Positions 16,658 to 25,971 are shown, numbered from the stretch's first letter. The stretch: DNA of 50,773 nucleotides from Streptomyces sp. ISL-94 (GCF_018614075.1 NZ_JAGGOZ010000108.1:1-50773), one strand, 5' to 3'. The notes: generated by a model from the sequence alone, not told the origin. A program made the numbers and translations.

Positions 16658-17266
16658 TCAGACCCAGCCCGCCCGCCGAGATATCCGGATCGCGTCGATC
16701 CGGTTACGGGCGCCGGTCTTGCGGGTGACGGCGGCCATGTAGTTCCGGACGGTTCCGCTGGCCAGGTGCAGGGCCCGGGCTATCTCCGCCACCGAGTCGC
16801 CCTCGGCGGTCCGGGCCAGCACGCTCAGCTCGCGCGGGCTCAGCGGCACCGGCTCGGACTGGAGGAAGGCCGACGCCAGTGAGGCGTCGATGAAGCGCTC
16901 CCCCGCCGCGACCTTGCGGACCGCGTGGATGAGACGTCCGGGCGAGCCGTCCTTGTCGACGAACCCGAGGGCGTGCGTCTGGAAGGCGCGGCGCACCGTC
17001 CCGGGCGTACCGGACGCGGCGAGCACCAGCAGCCGGGTGGCGGGGTCGAGGACGGCACGGGCGGCCCGGCCACCGTCCGAGAGGGCCGCCGAGGCCCCGG
17101 GACAGTCCAGGTCCACCACGGTGACGTCCGGCCGTAAGCACTCTGCTCGGCGGGCCGCGGTCGGCCAGCCTGCGGATGTGACCTCGAAACTCTCCTCTGA
17201 CGACAGCAGGGCGGCCAGTGCAGCCCGCACGAGCCTGGCGCTGTGCAGGATCAGGACCTTCGTCAT
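16658..17266 (-). CDS. ramR: LuxR-type response regulator RamR
   Basis: This 202-residue regulator is placed as RamR/AmfR, activator of the ram operon, by its position next to ramCSAB and its architecture: a receiver domain (MTKVLILHSARLVRAAL to about 120) and a LuxR HTH (LSPRELSVLARTAEGDSVAEIARALHL, given in outline, then ASGTVRNYM and ARNRIDAIRI). The acidic pair that normally holds magnesium is replaced by His8-Ser9, although a possible phosphoacceptor Asp in VVDLDCPG remains, so ordinary phosphorylation is doubtful. Codon 44 is TTA (17135-17137), the rare leucine codon read by the bldA tRNA, so translation should be development-dependent. GAGGAG lies upstream of the ATG at 17266. Confidence 0.92.
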   Translation of the reverse strand: MTKVLILHSARLVRAALAALLSSEESFEVTSAGWPTAARRAECLRPDVTVVDLDCPGASAALSDGGRAARAVLDPATRLLVLAASGTPGTVRRAFQTHALGFVDKDGSPGRLIHAVRKVAAGERFIDASLASAFLQSEPVPLSPRELSVLARTAEGDSVAEIARALHLASGTVRNYMAAVTRKTGARNRIDAIRISRRAGWV

Positions 17267-17936
17267 CTCGGCAGTCTCTCCTCGGGAGTTGATCAACCAG
17301 CACCAAACGAGTGCCCCGGCCTTCCCCCCAGGGAACGTCCCCGCCCGGGGCGTGCGGGGACGCATGGCCGAACCCGGTGCGCCGTCGGCGCACGCCCAAA
17401 GCGGCGCCCCCGGCGACAGCCTGCACGGACACCTCGGGCCGCCGGGCAAACGCCGTGCCGCGAACCCGTAGGGAGAGGCTGATTCCGATCGGAACACGGG
17501 CGCCGGCCGGGTCCGCACTCCGCCGACATGGCGGCCGGCATCAGCCCCAAGGCGTTCCATGACGGCTTCGTTCCGGACGCTCTCGAGGTCCCGGAACGCG
17601 ACGTCCGGGAGCCACCCGCTCAGCACGCGTACCCCGCTGGGTGTGTACGAGCAGCCCACCGCCGCAAGCCTCCGAACCGTTCGTGTTCACGAGTCGTCGT
17701 ACACGAACGGTCAGCCAGACCGCAGCCGAGGGCATACCGGCACACCTGCACTCGGCGGCTGTTCCTTAGCGGTTGCCGGCGCCCATCACAACCTTCTTCC
17801 ATACGCCAGGGCGTGGCTGGAATATGGCGTTCCTCGCCATGCCGCCCCCACGGGGCGCGTGTCTAGGGTGACGGCACGCCGAGCCGCTCCGGGAGAGCGG
17901 CTCGGCGGCTCGTGTCCGTCACCGCAGGGAGCCGGC
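17267..17936. other. Intergenic region between ramR and secreted esterase
   Basis: No gene is supported in this 670-base gap. It must contain the ramR promoter on the left and that of the esterase on the right. The only strong structure seen is the inverted repeat at 17676-17711. Confidence 0.6.
17676..17711. promoter_or_regulatory. 11-bp inverted repeat, possible operator
   Basis: ACCGTTCGTGT at 17676-17686 is repeated exactly in inverse orientation at 17701-17711, with 14 bases between. The half-site separation is about 25 bases centre to centre, suitable for a dimeric regulator or a hairpin. No T-run follows. Confidence 0.5.
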
Positions 17937-19472
17937 ATGCCGTCGATCAGCAGATCACCTTCACCCTCACCCTCCGCCGGGGACCCGGCTTCGCCGAGCA
18001 GCGGCCGCCGGGCCCGGCGCCCACGCCTGCGGGCAGTCCTCGCCCGGCTGTTCGCCGTGGCGGCCCTGGCCGTCGGTGGCGCCGTGGCCGGGCCCGCTTC
18101 CCCGGCTCATGCGGCCGTCACCCTGGAGCGGGTCGCCAGTTTCGGTGCCAACCCGGGACAGCTGAACATGTACGTGTACCGGCCGGTGACACTCCCGGCC
18201 AATCCGCCGGTGGTGGTGGCGCTGCACGGATGCACCCAGAGCGCCCAGATCTACGCGGACAACTCCGGCCTTCCCGAACTCGCCGACCGGCGCGGCTTCT
18301 TGCTGGTGTTCGCCGAGACGACGTCCGGGAACAACATCAGCCAGTGCTTCAACTGGTTCCAGGCGACGGACAATGTGCGCGGCCAGGGCGAGGCGGCCTC
18401 GATCCGGCAGATGGTCGCCCACGCCGTCTCCGCCTACGGCACCGACCCCGCCCGCACCTTCGCGACCGGACTTTCGGCCGGCGGCGCGATGACCTCGGTG
18501 GTGCTCGCGGCCTACCCGGACGTGTTCGCGGCAGGGGCGGTGGTCGCCGGGCTGCCCTACAACTGCACCAAGGACACCGCCGCGCTCAGCTGCATGAGCC
18601 CGGGCGTGGACCGGAGCCCGGCGGTGTGGGCGCAGCGGGTCCGTGACGCGTACCCGTCGTGGACCGGCCCCTGGCCGCGGCTGGCCGTCTGGCACGGAGA
18701 CCAGGACACGAAGGTGGTACCGCGCAACGCCGACGAGCTGCGCGACCAGTGGACCGCGCTGCTCGGACTGACCCAGACGCCGGACCGCACGACGTCCATC
18801 GGCCCCAACGCCACCCGCCACGAGGAGTTCCTCGCCGCGGACGGCACGGTGGCCGTCGAGGTCAACCGCGTTCCCGGCATCGGCCACGGCACCCCCGTCG
18901 ACCCCGGCACCGGGCCCGGGCAGTGCGGCCGGACCGGTACCGCCAACTTCATCGCCTCGATCTGCTCCAGTGACTGGATCACGCGGTTCTTCGGCCTCGA
19001 CGGATCCGGCACCCATCCCGGCCCGGGAAGCCTGCCGGCGCCGACCGGCCTCTCCTCGACCGGTGCCGCGGACACCAGCGTCACCCTGAGCTGGAACCCG
19101 GTGGCGGGCGCCGCCGACTACGCGGTGTACCGGGACGGAACCCAGGTGGCCGCCCCGGCCGCGCCCCCGTACACGGACACCGGCCTCGCCCCCGGGACGA
19201 GCCACACCTACACCGTCGCCGCCCGTGACGCTGCCGGTGTGCCGGGGGCACGCTCCAGCGCTGTCACCGTCAGCACCACAGGCGCCGCCGCGGCGTGCTG
19301 GACGGCCGACAACTACCAGCAGGTGCAGGCCGGAAGGGCCACCACCAGCGGGGGCTATGCGTACGCCAAGGGGTCGAACCAGAACATGGGGCTCTACAAC
19401 GTCTTCACCACCCACACCGTGAAGGAGTCGCCCGCCGGCTACTTCGTCATCGCCGACGCCGGCTGCTCCTGA
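17937..19472 (+). CDS. Secreted PHB-depolymerase-type esterase with FN3 domain
   Basis: This 511-residue secreted protein begins with a long basic n-region and a hydrophobic segment (cleavage likely after SPAHA near residue 57). The alpha/beta hydrolase domain of the PHB depolymerase/CE1-like type follows, with oxyanion-type ALHGCTQSAQIYADNSG and nucleophile Ser180 in GLSAGGAM; the Asp is in WHGDQDTKV and the His in GIGHGTPV. After residue about 365 come one fibronectin type III domain (TSVTLSWNPVAGAADYAVYR, in outline) and a Cys-flanked C-terminal module starting ACWTADNYQQV and ending DAGCS, likely substrate binding. AGGGAG precedes the ATG. It could degrade polyhydroxybutyrate or feruloyl/acetyl esters. 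Confidence 0.88.
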   Translation: MPSISRSPSPSPSAGDPASPSSGRRARRPRLRAVLARLFAVAALAVGGAVAGPASPAHAAVTLERVASFGANPGQLNMYVYRPVTLPANPPVVVALHGCTQSAQIYADNSGLPELADRRGFLLVFAETTSGNNISQCFNWFQATDNVRGQGEAASIRQMVAHAVSAYGTDPARTFATGLSAGGAMTSVVLAAYPDVFAAGAVVAGLPYNCTKDTAALSCMSPGVDRSPAVWAQRVRDAYPSWTGPWPRLAVWHGDQDTKVVPRNADELRDQWTALLGLTQTPDRTTSIGPNATRHEEFLAADGTVAVEVNRVPGIGHGTPVDPGTGPGQCGRTGTANFIASICSSDWITRFFGLDGSGTHPGPGSLPAPTGLSSTGAADTSVTLSWNPVAGAADYAVYRDGTQVAAPAAPPYTDTGLAPGTSHTYTVAARDAAGVPGARSSAVTVSTTGAAAACWTADNYQQVQAGRATTSGGYAYAKGSNQNMGLYNVFTTHTVKESPAGYFVIADAGCS

Positions 19473-19663
19473 GCGCTGAACCCCGAGTGCCGGGGCGGGC
19501 CGGACTGCGGCACGCCCCCCTCGCCCGTACGCCCGCCGGGCACGCCCGCCATGGTGACCGCCCCCACCCGGACGGTGGCGAACATGGCGGGCGCAGCCGT
19601 GTCACGGCGCCCCGTGTGCCGCATAGCCTCCGGCCAGTCACCTTCCAGCCATGGAGGCTCCCA

Positions 19664-21085
19664 ATGGCACTGGCCATCCGCTCCACCTCACCTCCGGCCC
19701 GGCTCGCCGCCACAGCCGCCTTGGCCGCGGCCTTGATCGCGATGACCGTATCCCCGGCCGGCGCCCGTCCCGCGTCCGAGACCAGCGCCCACTGTGCGCG
19801 CCAGACGCACCTCCGGGTACCGGGGACGGAGCGCCAAAAGACCGATTGTCTGAACGAGTTGACCACCGCTGGGACGGCGGCCTCCGGGCACACCGACCCG
19901 GCCGACTGGGCCGGCCTCACGCCCAAGGACCTGGCCGTCCCCACCGGCGTGCCCGGCATCCAGATCGACGGCTACTTCCCCGACACCTCCGCCACCAACA
20001 CCAACCACGGCTGGAACCACGACGCCCAGTTCGTCATCCGGCTGCCGGACCACTGGAACGGCGGACTCGTCGTCGCCGGCTCGCCGGGCGTGCGCGAGCA
20101 GTACGCCAACGACCGCGCCATCGGCGACTGGGTCCTCTCCCGCGGCTACGCCTTCGCCGCCACCGACAAGGGCAACACCGGCGTTGCCTTCCACCGGGAC
20201 GGGCAGGCGCCCGGCGACGCCATCGCCGAGTGGAACACCCGCGTCACCCAGCTCACCCGGGCCGCCCGCGCGGTCGTCGCACAGCGCTACCAGCGGCCCC
20301 CGGCCCGCACCCTGGCCACCGGCATGTCCAACGGCGGCTACCTGGTGCGCTGGCAGCTGGAGAACCACCCGGAGCTGTACGACGGCGGAGTCGACTGGGA
20401 GGGCACGCTGTGGCGGGCCGACGGCCCGAACCTCCTCACCTTCCTGCCCCCGGCCCTGGCCGCCTACCCCGCCTACGCGGCCGGCGGCCCCCAGGCCGAC
20501 CAGGCGCACAGCGCGCTGCTCGCCGCCGGATTCCCGGCCGGCTCCGAGTTCCTCTGGCCGTACCACCACCGCTACTACTGGGACCTCACCCAGCGGATCT
20601 ACCGCGAGGAACTCGATCCGGAGTACGACGGACCGGCCGAGGCCGGCACCCCGTTCTGCGTTTCCGGCACCCCCGCCTGCGACGCCGACTACGCCTACGC
20701 CGCCCGCCCCGCGGACGTCCGCCAGGCCGTCGCGAAGATCGCGCTCACCGGCCGCATCGACAAACCGCTGATCACCCTGCACGGCACCCTCGACGTCCTG
20801 CTCCCCATCTCCCAGGACTCCGACGTCTACGCCGAGATGGTCCGCCGCGCCGGACGCGGCGCACTGCTGCGCTACTACCGCATCGAAGGCGGCACCCATG
20901 TGGACTCGCTCGTCGACGCCTTCCCCGACCGGCTGCGCCCCCTCACGCCCTGCCACCGCGCCGCCTTCACCGCGCTGGAGGACTGGATCGGCCGCGGTGT
21001 GCGGCCGCCGCTCGGCCACACCGTCCCCAAGGACCCCGCGGCCGACCCGGCGACCCTGCTGGCCGGCTGCCCACTCGGCGACTGA
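19664..21085 (+). CDS. Secreted alpha/beta hydrolase (tannase/3HB-oligomer hydrolase-like)
   Basis: This 473-residue protein has a signal peptide (cleavage near SPAGARPA, residue about 37) and an alpha/beta hydrolase fold. Nucleophile Ser222 lies in TGMSNGGYLVRW, the Asp probably in LHGTLDVLLP and His412 in EGGTHVDSL. Several cysteines suggest disulfides. It resembles proteins variously annotated as tannase/feruloyl esterase-like or 3-hydroxybutyrate oligomer hydrolase. It lies 191 bases after the PHB-depolymerase-type gene on the same strand, so a depolymerase and oligomer-hydrolase partnership is attractive but not proven. The ATG has GGAGG at good spacing. Confidence 0.82.
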   Translation: MALAIRSTSPPARLAATAALAAALIAMTVSPAGARPASETSAHCARQTHLRVPGTERQKTDCLNELTTAGTAASGHTDPADWAGLTPKDLAVPTGVPGIQIDGYFPDTSATNTNHGWNHDAQFVIRLPDHWNGGLVVAGSPGVREQYANDRAIGDWVLSRGYAFAATDKGNTGVAFHRDGQAPGDAIAEWNTRVTQLTRAARAVVAQRYQRPPARTLATGMSNGGYLVRWQLENHPELYDGGVDWEGTLWRADGPNLLTFLPPALAAYPAYAAGGPQADQAHSALLAAGFPAGSEFLWPYHHRYYWDLTQRIYREELDPEYDGPAEAGTPFCVSGTPACDADYAYAARPADVRQAVAKIALTGRIDKPLITLHGTLDVLLPISQDSDVYAEMVRRAGRGALLRYYRIEGGTHVDSLVDAFPDRLRPLTPCHRAAFTALEDWIGRGVRPPLGHTVPKDPAADPATLLAGCPLGD

Positions 21086-21220
21086 CGGACGCGCGGTGCT
21101 GCACGTTCACCGGTCGAGGTCCTTGGGCACACCGGCCGTTTGGCAGCCGCGCCCGTCCGCACGCCCTGTCAGACGCCGCGCCTAGGCTGTCCGCACGAAC
21201 CGGCATCAAGGAGCAGTGCA

Positions 21221-22987
21221 GTGCGGATAGAGCGTCACCAGGTAGGCCAGGCAGTTCTTTCGGCGGCGCGCGAGGACTTCGCGAACCGGATCGGGGGACA
21301 GGTCCGGTCCATGTCGAGGGGCGGCCGGATGGCCACGTACGAGTGGCAGGCGATCGCGGACGAGTTCCTCGACTACCTGGGCGCCCTCTCCGTCGAGACG
21401 CCCGACCTCGACACCCCGGAGGCCAAGGCCGCCCTCAAGGACGCCACCGAGGCCGCGGCCGGCGCCGTCGCGTTCGCGGCGTACTTCCCGCACTGCGACT
21501 TCCACATCACCCTCGACTACGTGAACTTCGGCATGGGCTACGACCCCCGTAGCGACGAAGACGACGCCGAGGAGAGCGTCACACCTGGCGAATGGATCGA
21601 CGCGTTCTGTCTCGCGATCCTCTCGGACAAGGCCACGTGGCGCGGCGAGGCCTTCCACTTCGCCCGTCAGAAGTTCGCCGAGAAGGCACAGGGAACCCCG
21701 GCCGGCGAGCTCGCCACCGGCTTCATGGCCCAGGTCATGGGCGACACCGGAAACGACGACGATGACTACCCGCCGAGCGCGCAGGCGAAGCTCGTCGCCA
21801 TCGACGCCGCACTGGCCCGCATCGGCAGCCGGGCGGAGGAGACCGGCGAAAGCCTCCTCGACCGGCCGGACAGCGTCGCGCTGAAGACCCTGCGTGCCCT
21901 GGCCGCCGAGGACCGGGAGGCCTTCGACGCGGGCCTGACCGCCCTCCTGCTCCCGCACACCACCCTGTACGGCCCCAGCGCCTCCCCGAGCAGTCTCCTC
22001 CCGCTCCTGCCGCTCGGCTTGGCCGCGCTCGCGTACCGGACCGTGGGCTGGATGCCGGCCCTGCACACCGACTACCTTCCGCACGCCCTGGTCACCGGCT
22101 TCGAGACCCGCGGCCCGAGGGTCGCGGGCTTCGGCCGCGACCGGCGCCCGGACGCCCTCACCGCGCTGGCCGCCGGACCGCTGGTGGTCGAGCGGCCGGT
22201 TTACGAACGCACCGTGCACGAGGAGACCGAGGCGCAGTTCGACCAGTACACCCGCGAGGCCTTCACCCCGGAGGACGGAAAGCCCCTCGCCGTATGGCGG
22301 CTCGGGAGCGCCATGCGCTACCAGGAGCTCCTCTTCAAGTGGCGGGCCGGGAACTCCGACGACGTGACGGACGCCCAGCTCACGAACCTGCGGCTGGCTT
22401 CCCAGATGGGGGCGGCCCTGTTCCGTATCGCCCTCGCCAAGCCGGGCACCGAGGCCGAGGTGACCATCGACGGCCAGACCCTCCGCTACCCGGCCGAACG
22501 GGACGAGGAGGCGGGCCCCGCCGCCTGGGAGCACGCCACCGCCTTCGCCCTGATCACGGGCGTACGCGAGGACCTCGCCCCCCTGGTCCTCACCGGCCCC
22601 GCGTTTGCCGCCAAGGACGGCTCGGCCTTCACCGCGTACCGGGAGGCCCTCCATGCCTACCTGAGGGGCGTGGACCCCGAGCAGGCGGCGGAGCGGGCGC
22701 TGCGGGAGGTGGAGAAGGCCAAGGACTGGGGCTTCTTCCCGCCGCCGGCCGTCCTGCTGTCGCAGCTCGTGGAGGGCGACGAGGAAAGCTTCAACCTGGC
22801 GCTGGCCGACGCCCTCGAAGCCCACCGCGACCACTACCAGGTCGCCGACCGAGCCGACGACCCCGACGCCACGATCAACCTCAACGTCCTCGCCCTGGCC
22901 TGCCACGCCCGCCGCCGCGGCTGGAGCATCCGGGTCGAATCCCCGTACCTCCCCCAGCGGCTCCTCCAGGCTGCCGAACCCTTCTAG
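21221..22987 (+). CDS. Immunity 49 (Imm49) family protein
   Basis: This 588-residue cytoplasmic protein matches what I recall of Streptomyces Imm49-family proteins: it begins VRIERHQVGQAVLSAAREDF, has the HITLDYVNFGMGY segment near residue 95, and is all-alpha with many acidic stretches. Imm49 was defined by association with polymorphic toxins, whose immunity proteins neutralise a cognate effector, but no toxin gene is visible within 10 kb. It is therefore an orphan and may protect against toxins of neighbours or serve another function. GTG at 21221 is preferred because AAGGAG lies upstream and the family N-terminus begins there. Its stop is 225 bases from the next gene. Confidence 0.8.
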   Translation: MRIERHQVGQAVLSAAREDFANRIGGQVRSMSRGGRMATYEWQAIADEFLDYLGALSVETPDLDTPEAKAALKDATEAAAGAVAFAAYFPHCDFHITLDYVNFGMGYDPRSDEDDAEESVTPGEWIDAFCLAILSDKATWRGEAFHFARQKFAEKAQGTPAGELATGFMAQVMGDTGNDDDDYPPSAQAKLVAIDAALARIGSRAEETGESLLDRPDSVALKTLRALAAEDREAFDAGLTALLLPHTTLYGPSASPSSLLPLLPLGLAALAYRTVGWMPALHTDYLPHALVTGFETRGPRVAGFGRDRRPDALTALAAGPLVVERPVYERTVHEETEAQFDQYTREAFTPEDGKPLAVWRLGSAMRYQELLFKWRAGNSDDVTDAQLTNLRLASQMGAALFRIALAKPGTEAEVTIDGQTLRYPAERDEEAGPAAWEHATAFALITGVREDLAPLVLTGPAFAAKDGSAFTAYREALHAYLRGVDPEQAAERALREVEKAKDWGFFPPPAVLLSQLVEGDEESFNLALADALEAHRDHYQVADRADDPDATINLNVLALACHARRRGWSIRVESPYLPQRLLQAAEPF

Positions 22988-23212
22988 CCCCGGCGGTACG
23001 TCCAGCCGGACAACGGACAGCCGCGAACCGAACCCTGTCCACAACTCTTGCTTGAAAGGGGGGCCGTCATCCCCATGGGGGCGGGCGGTACTTCTGGCAT
23101 TTCCCACCCGCCGGCGTACTGCGTTCACGGCAGGCAAGGGCTTTGAACCACCTTGGTGGCGTAGGGTTTTGACGAGCTGTGGCTGCTGTGCCATGAGGGG
23201 TTGGGGGAGTAC

Positions 23213-23824
23213 ATGGACGGGACGGTCGAGGGGGCAGCGGCGGGCGAGGCGGACTTGGCACGCCGTAGACGTGTGCGGCGCGGCGCGGTCTGGGGCGGGA
23301 TCGCCGGCGCGGCGTGCGTCGTCCCGATCGCCATTGAGGGTACGGAGCACTGGCCCGGGTGGCTCAACCTGACGATCTGCCTCGCCCTGGGCCTCTTGGG
23401 CGCCTTTGGCGGGGCGGTGACCGCGTACCGGGACGGCGTCAAGGCCGAGGTCCGCAGGGACACGCTCGATGCGGGCGAGACGGAACTGAGTCAGTACCAG
23501 GTGAAGTTGATCCCCGAAGGCGCTCCGGCGCCACCGCCCTTCAAGGAGAACGACTACACGTCCTACTCCCTGACGACGACCACCCGCCGGCTCCAACTGT
23601 GGGAATTCGGCTACATGCCGCAGTGGAGCCATCCGTGGGGGGAACTGCGCCTGACCATGGAGGGGCACGTCGTGGTCGTCACCGGGCCGCAGGGCCTACT
23701 CGGCCGGTTCGTGCTGGGAAGGAATGTCGTACCGGAGGAACTCGTCCTGGTCTCGAACCGTCTGCGCGCCCGCGCACCCGGCCGGTCGTCACCCGCATCG
23801 CCAACAGCTCCCCGTACGGACTGA
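23213..23824 (+). CDS. Small membrane protein of unknown function
   Basis: This 203-residue protein has a basic, Arg-rich N-terminus (LARRRRVRRGAVWGG) and two closely spaced hydrophobic segments at about residues 28-75, followed by a soluble region with PPPFKENDYTSYSL and a C-terminal part rich in Val, Leu and aromatic residues. I do not recognise a family. The ATG at 23213 is four bases after GGGGGAG; a TTG at 23201 in the same frame is an alternative. The last 20 residues (ARAPGRSSPASPTAPRTD) look unrelated to the rest and overlap another frame with a dehydrogenase-like motif, so the natural 3' end may have been replaced. Confidence 0.65.
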   Translation: MDGTVEGAAAGEADLARRRRVRRGAVWGGIAGAACVVPIAIEGTEHWPGWLNLTICLALGLLGAFGGAVTAYRDGVKAEVRRDTLDAGETELSQYQVKLIPEGAPAPPPFKENDYTSYSLTTTTRRLQLWEFGYMPQWSHPWGELRLTMEGHVVVVTGPQGLLGRFVLGRNVVPEELVLVSNRLRARAPGRSSPASPTAPRTD

Positions 23825-25078
23825 GCTGGGCGGACGGGCGGAAGGGTGGAGCCGGGGGCGTCCTCCCCGATCACGCGAAACGGGAGGGCTGTCCGCGAAC
23901 GTGACGCCGGCCCACGAGTGTCCTGGGTCGACGGCCGCCGGGTGCTCCGCGACCTGGTGGGCCGCGTCCGCGCCCAGCAGCCCCGTCCGCCCGACCGCCC
24001 GCAGGCGGCCCGCGCCGTCGTGGCGGCCCCGGCCGCGTGCGCGTCGGTGAGCAGGGCCGCCTGCACCAACGCGATCAGCGACTGCAAGACTGCCGCGTGC
24101 CGCCGCCCCACGCAGCACGCGGCGCCCTACTCCTGGGCCCGAACAAGGGAGTACGGGTGCGGAGTCGGGCCGGACTGAGTCGCGGCGGTTGTTTGGCAGC
24201 GGCGATCGGGGACACACGCGTGGATGACGGTGGTACGTCCCCGCAGACGACGTCCATCGCGGCTGGTGGCCGCAGGCGGCATCCCTCCCCGATGCCGCCC
24301 GCGGGCCGCCCGGCCGACAACCGATCGATCGTCTCGTCGCACGGCACCCCGGCCATCCCCGCCTGCCCGCGGGGGCCAGGCCGGTCAAGCCCCCGGCGGT
24401 CACTGCCCACACAGCGGCCCCCGGGCCGCCGACGAGACGACGACCGAACGGTGCACGCGGCCACTCCAGTTCGCCGTATCGAGGCAGATATCGATCGAGC
24501 GCCCGGAAAAGCGGGCAGCGTGATGGGCCGTGCTCATCTGACGAGCAGGAGGACACACAGTTGCCGTGGTCGCAATAGCCGAGCCGGACCAGCCGGTAGG
24601 CATGACCGCAGCGACCGACCGCCGCTGCCGTGATACCCGGCCGCCAGAACACTGCTGCCCCGGGCACTCGACCGCAGCCTGCGCAACCAGCGCGAGGACC
24701 GGCACCGGGCCGCGGCCCTGACCGCGCTGATCGCCGACCTGGTGGAGGAGTACGGAAACGGGTGACGGTCGGCTTGGGACGTCGTTGACGTTGGGCTCGG
24801 ACGTGATGACCGTGAGCGAGTGCCGCGTCGGCCGGCAGACGGCTGTGGGCCGCCTTCCCTCTGGCAATAGGCCGAGCACCAACCGGGCTGCTGCCCTGCG
24901 CCGGGGTTCGACTCCGGACCCGGCTGCCACCCGGTCCATCATGTCCCCGAACGCCTCCCGTCAAGGGCCCCTCGGGCGGGATTGGCCGCCGGCTTTCCCG
25001 ATACCTTCTCGGCCGAGTGGCAGCGTCCAGGGCGGGCAGCATGTAAGTGCTCGGGGAATACCGAACGAAGGACAGGCC
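23825..25078. other. Long region without a supported gene
   Basis: This 1.25-kb stretch has only short frames. Near 23785-23835 one plus-strand frame reads TRIANSSPYGLSWAD, reminiscent of an aldehyde dehydrogenase motif, and 24640-24765 encodes a helix ending ALIADLVEEYGNG before a stop, perhaps the end of a lost small regulator. Everything else looks decayed. Confidence 0.45.
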
Positions 25079-25468
25079 ATGTCCAGGAAACCGAAACAAT
25101 CCCAGCCCTCGCACGGTGAGGGACCGAGCAGGCATCCGGGCACCGAGCAACACGGTTGGTCACCGGACGTCGACAGCACGCATACGCAGGACAACCCGAG
25201 CGCGCACCGCTCCTTCCACCCTGACAAGTACGCCCCGGCACCCGGGCCCGGCAGGACCGTCTCCAAGGAGGAGGCCAAGGGCACTGGCGCCGACACCGGC
25301 GAGAGCACCAGCCGCAGCGGTGAGGATCTTGCCAAGCAGGGCTCGTCCGAGGGCATGCACGACCTCGGCCCCAAGGGCCGCTCCCGGCGCCCCAGCGGTA
25401 CCAGGGACGCCTCTGCGGTCACGGGCGTGGATCCTCAGGACCCGCCTGCAAAGCGCGGCAAGAGCTAG
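25079..25468 (+). CDS. Hydrophilic, probably disordered protein
   Basis: This 129-residue protein is almost entirely polar, with many Gly, Pro, Ser, Lys and Asp and very few hydrophobic residues. It starts MSRKPKQSQPSHGEG and ends PAKRGKS, with no signal peptide or membrane segment. AAGGA is placed about eight bases before the ATG. Composition suggests an intrinsically disordered, possibly stress-related protein; similar small hydrophilic proteins are common in Streptomyces. No function is recognised. It stands alone between two decayed regions. Confidence 0.6.
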   Translation: MSRKPKQSQPSHGEGPSRHPGTEQHGWSPDVDSTHTQDNPSAHRSFHPDKYAPAPGPGRTVSKEEAKGTGADTGESTSRSGEDLAKQGSSEGMHDLGPKGRSRRPSGTRDASAVTGVDPQDPPAKRGKS

Positions 25469-25744
25469 GACGCAGCGCAGGCTGGTCAGCGGGCCGGGCC
25501 GTGTGGTCCCGGCCCGGTCGCGGTAGCCAGCGCTTCTGCGGTGCTGGTTCATGCCGACACGTGTTCCAGGCCGACGGAGGCAGCGCGGCGGGAGGTGTGG
25601 ACACCAGCGGCGGAGGCAGCTTGCGCTCGACATCCCCGAAGGGATGCGATCACCGGCTGGACGCAGGCGAGTCTTCTCGATCTCCGCCCCCGGGTGGCAG
25701 CCCACGCTCCGCTACCTGCCGCGCGGTGTGGCCACGTTGTGGAA

Positions 25745-25848
25745 GCGGCGTTCACCGGTTACCGCTTCGCTCGCCGCGGCCATAGGCCGCAGCAGGGCCG
25801 ACCTGCTGGCCGAATTCGACACCCCCCACTCCACCGACAGAGATACTC
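25745..25848 (+). pseudogene. ArsR-type regulator fragment
   Basis: The plus strand encodes TASLAAAIGRSRADLLAEFD followed by TPHST, the helix pattern found just before the recognition helix in ArsR-family winged-helix proteins. The frame continues into unrelated residues, so only about 30 codons remain. Confidence 0.45.
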
Positions 25849-25854
25849 GCCGGC

Positions 25855-25971
25855 TTGTTGTTGCTCGTCTGCGGAACCGCCTGCGTCTTCGTGGTCGGCC
25901 GGCTTCTGCGCAGGCTGCGCTCTGTGGCGAGGGGGACAGCCGTGGAGGGTCGCTGCGTGCGCGTGCATTAA
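25855..25971 (+). pseudogene. Fragment of small membrane protein
   Basis: LLLLVCGTACVFVVGRLLRR, then a basic stretch and GTAVEGRCVRVH before TAA, reads as a transmembrane helix and its cytoplasmic end, resembling DUF3592-type proteins. It starts directly at the ArsR-like fragment in another frame, so the join is a rearrangement scar. Confidence 0.4.

Noticed and set aside
24640..24765. Short helix-rich frame ending ALIADLVEEYGNG as a possible antitoxin
   Set aside because: There is no start codon with a ribosome-binding site, no DNA-binding half and no toxin partner; too short to name.
24895..24935. tRNA-like 3' end (GGTTCGACTCC followed by CCGGCTGCCA)
   Set aside because: The T-arm stem does not pair properly and no matching acceptor 5' strand, D-arm or anticodon arm is found upstream.
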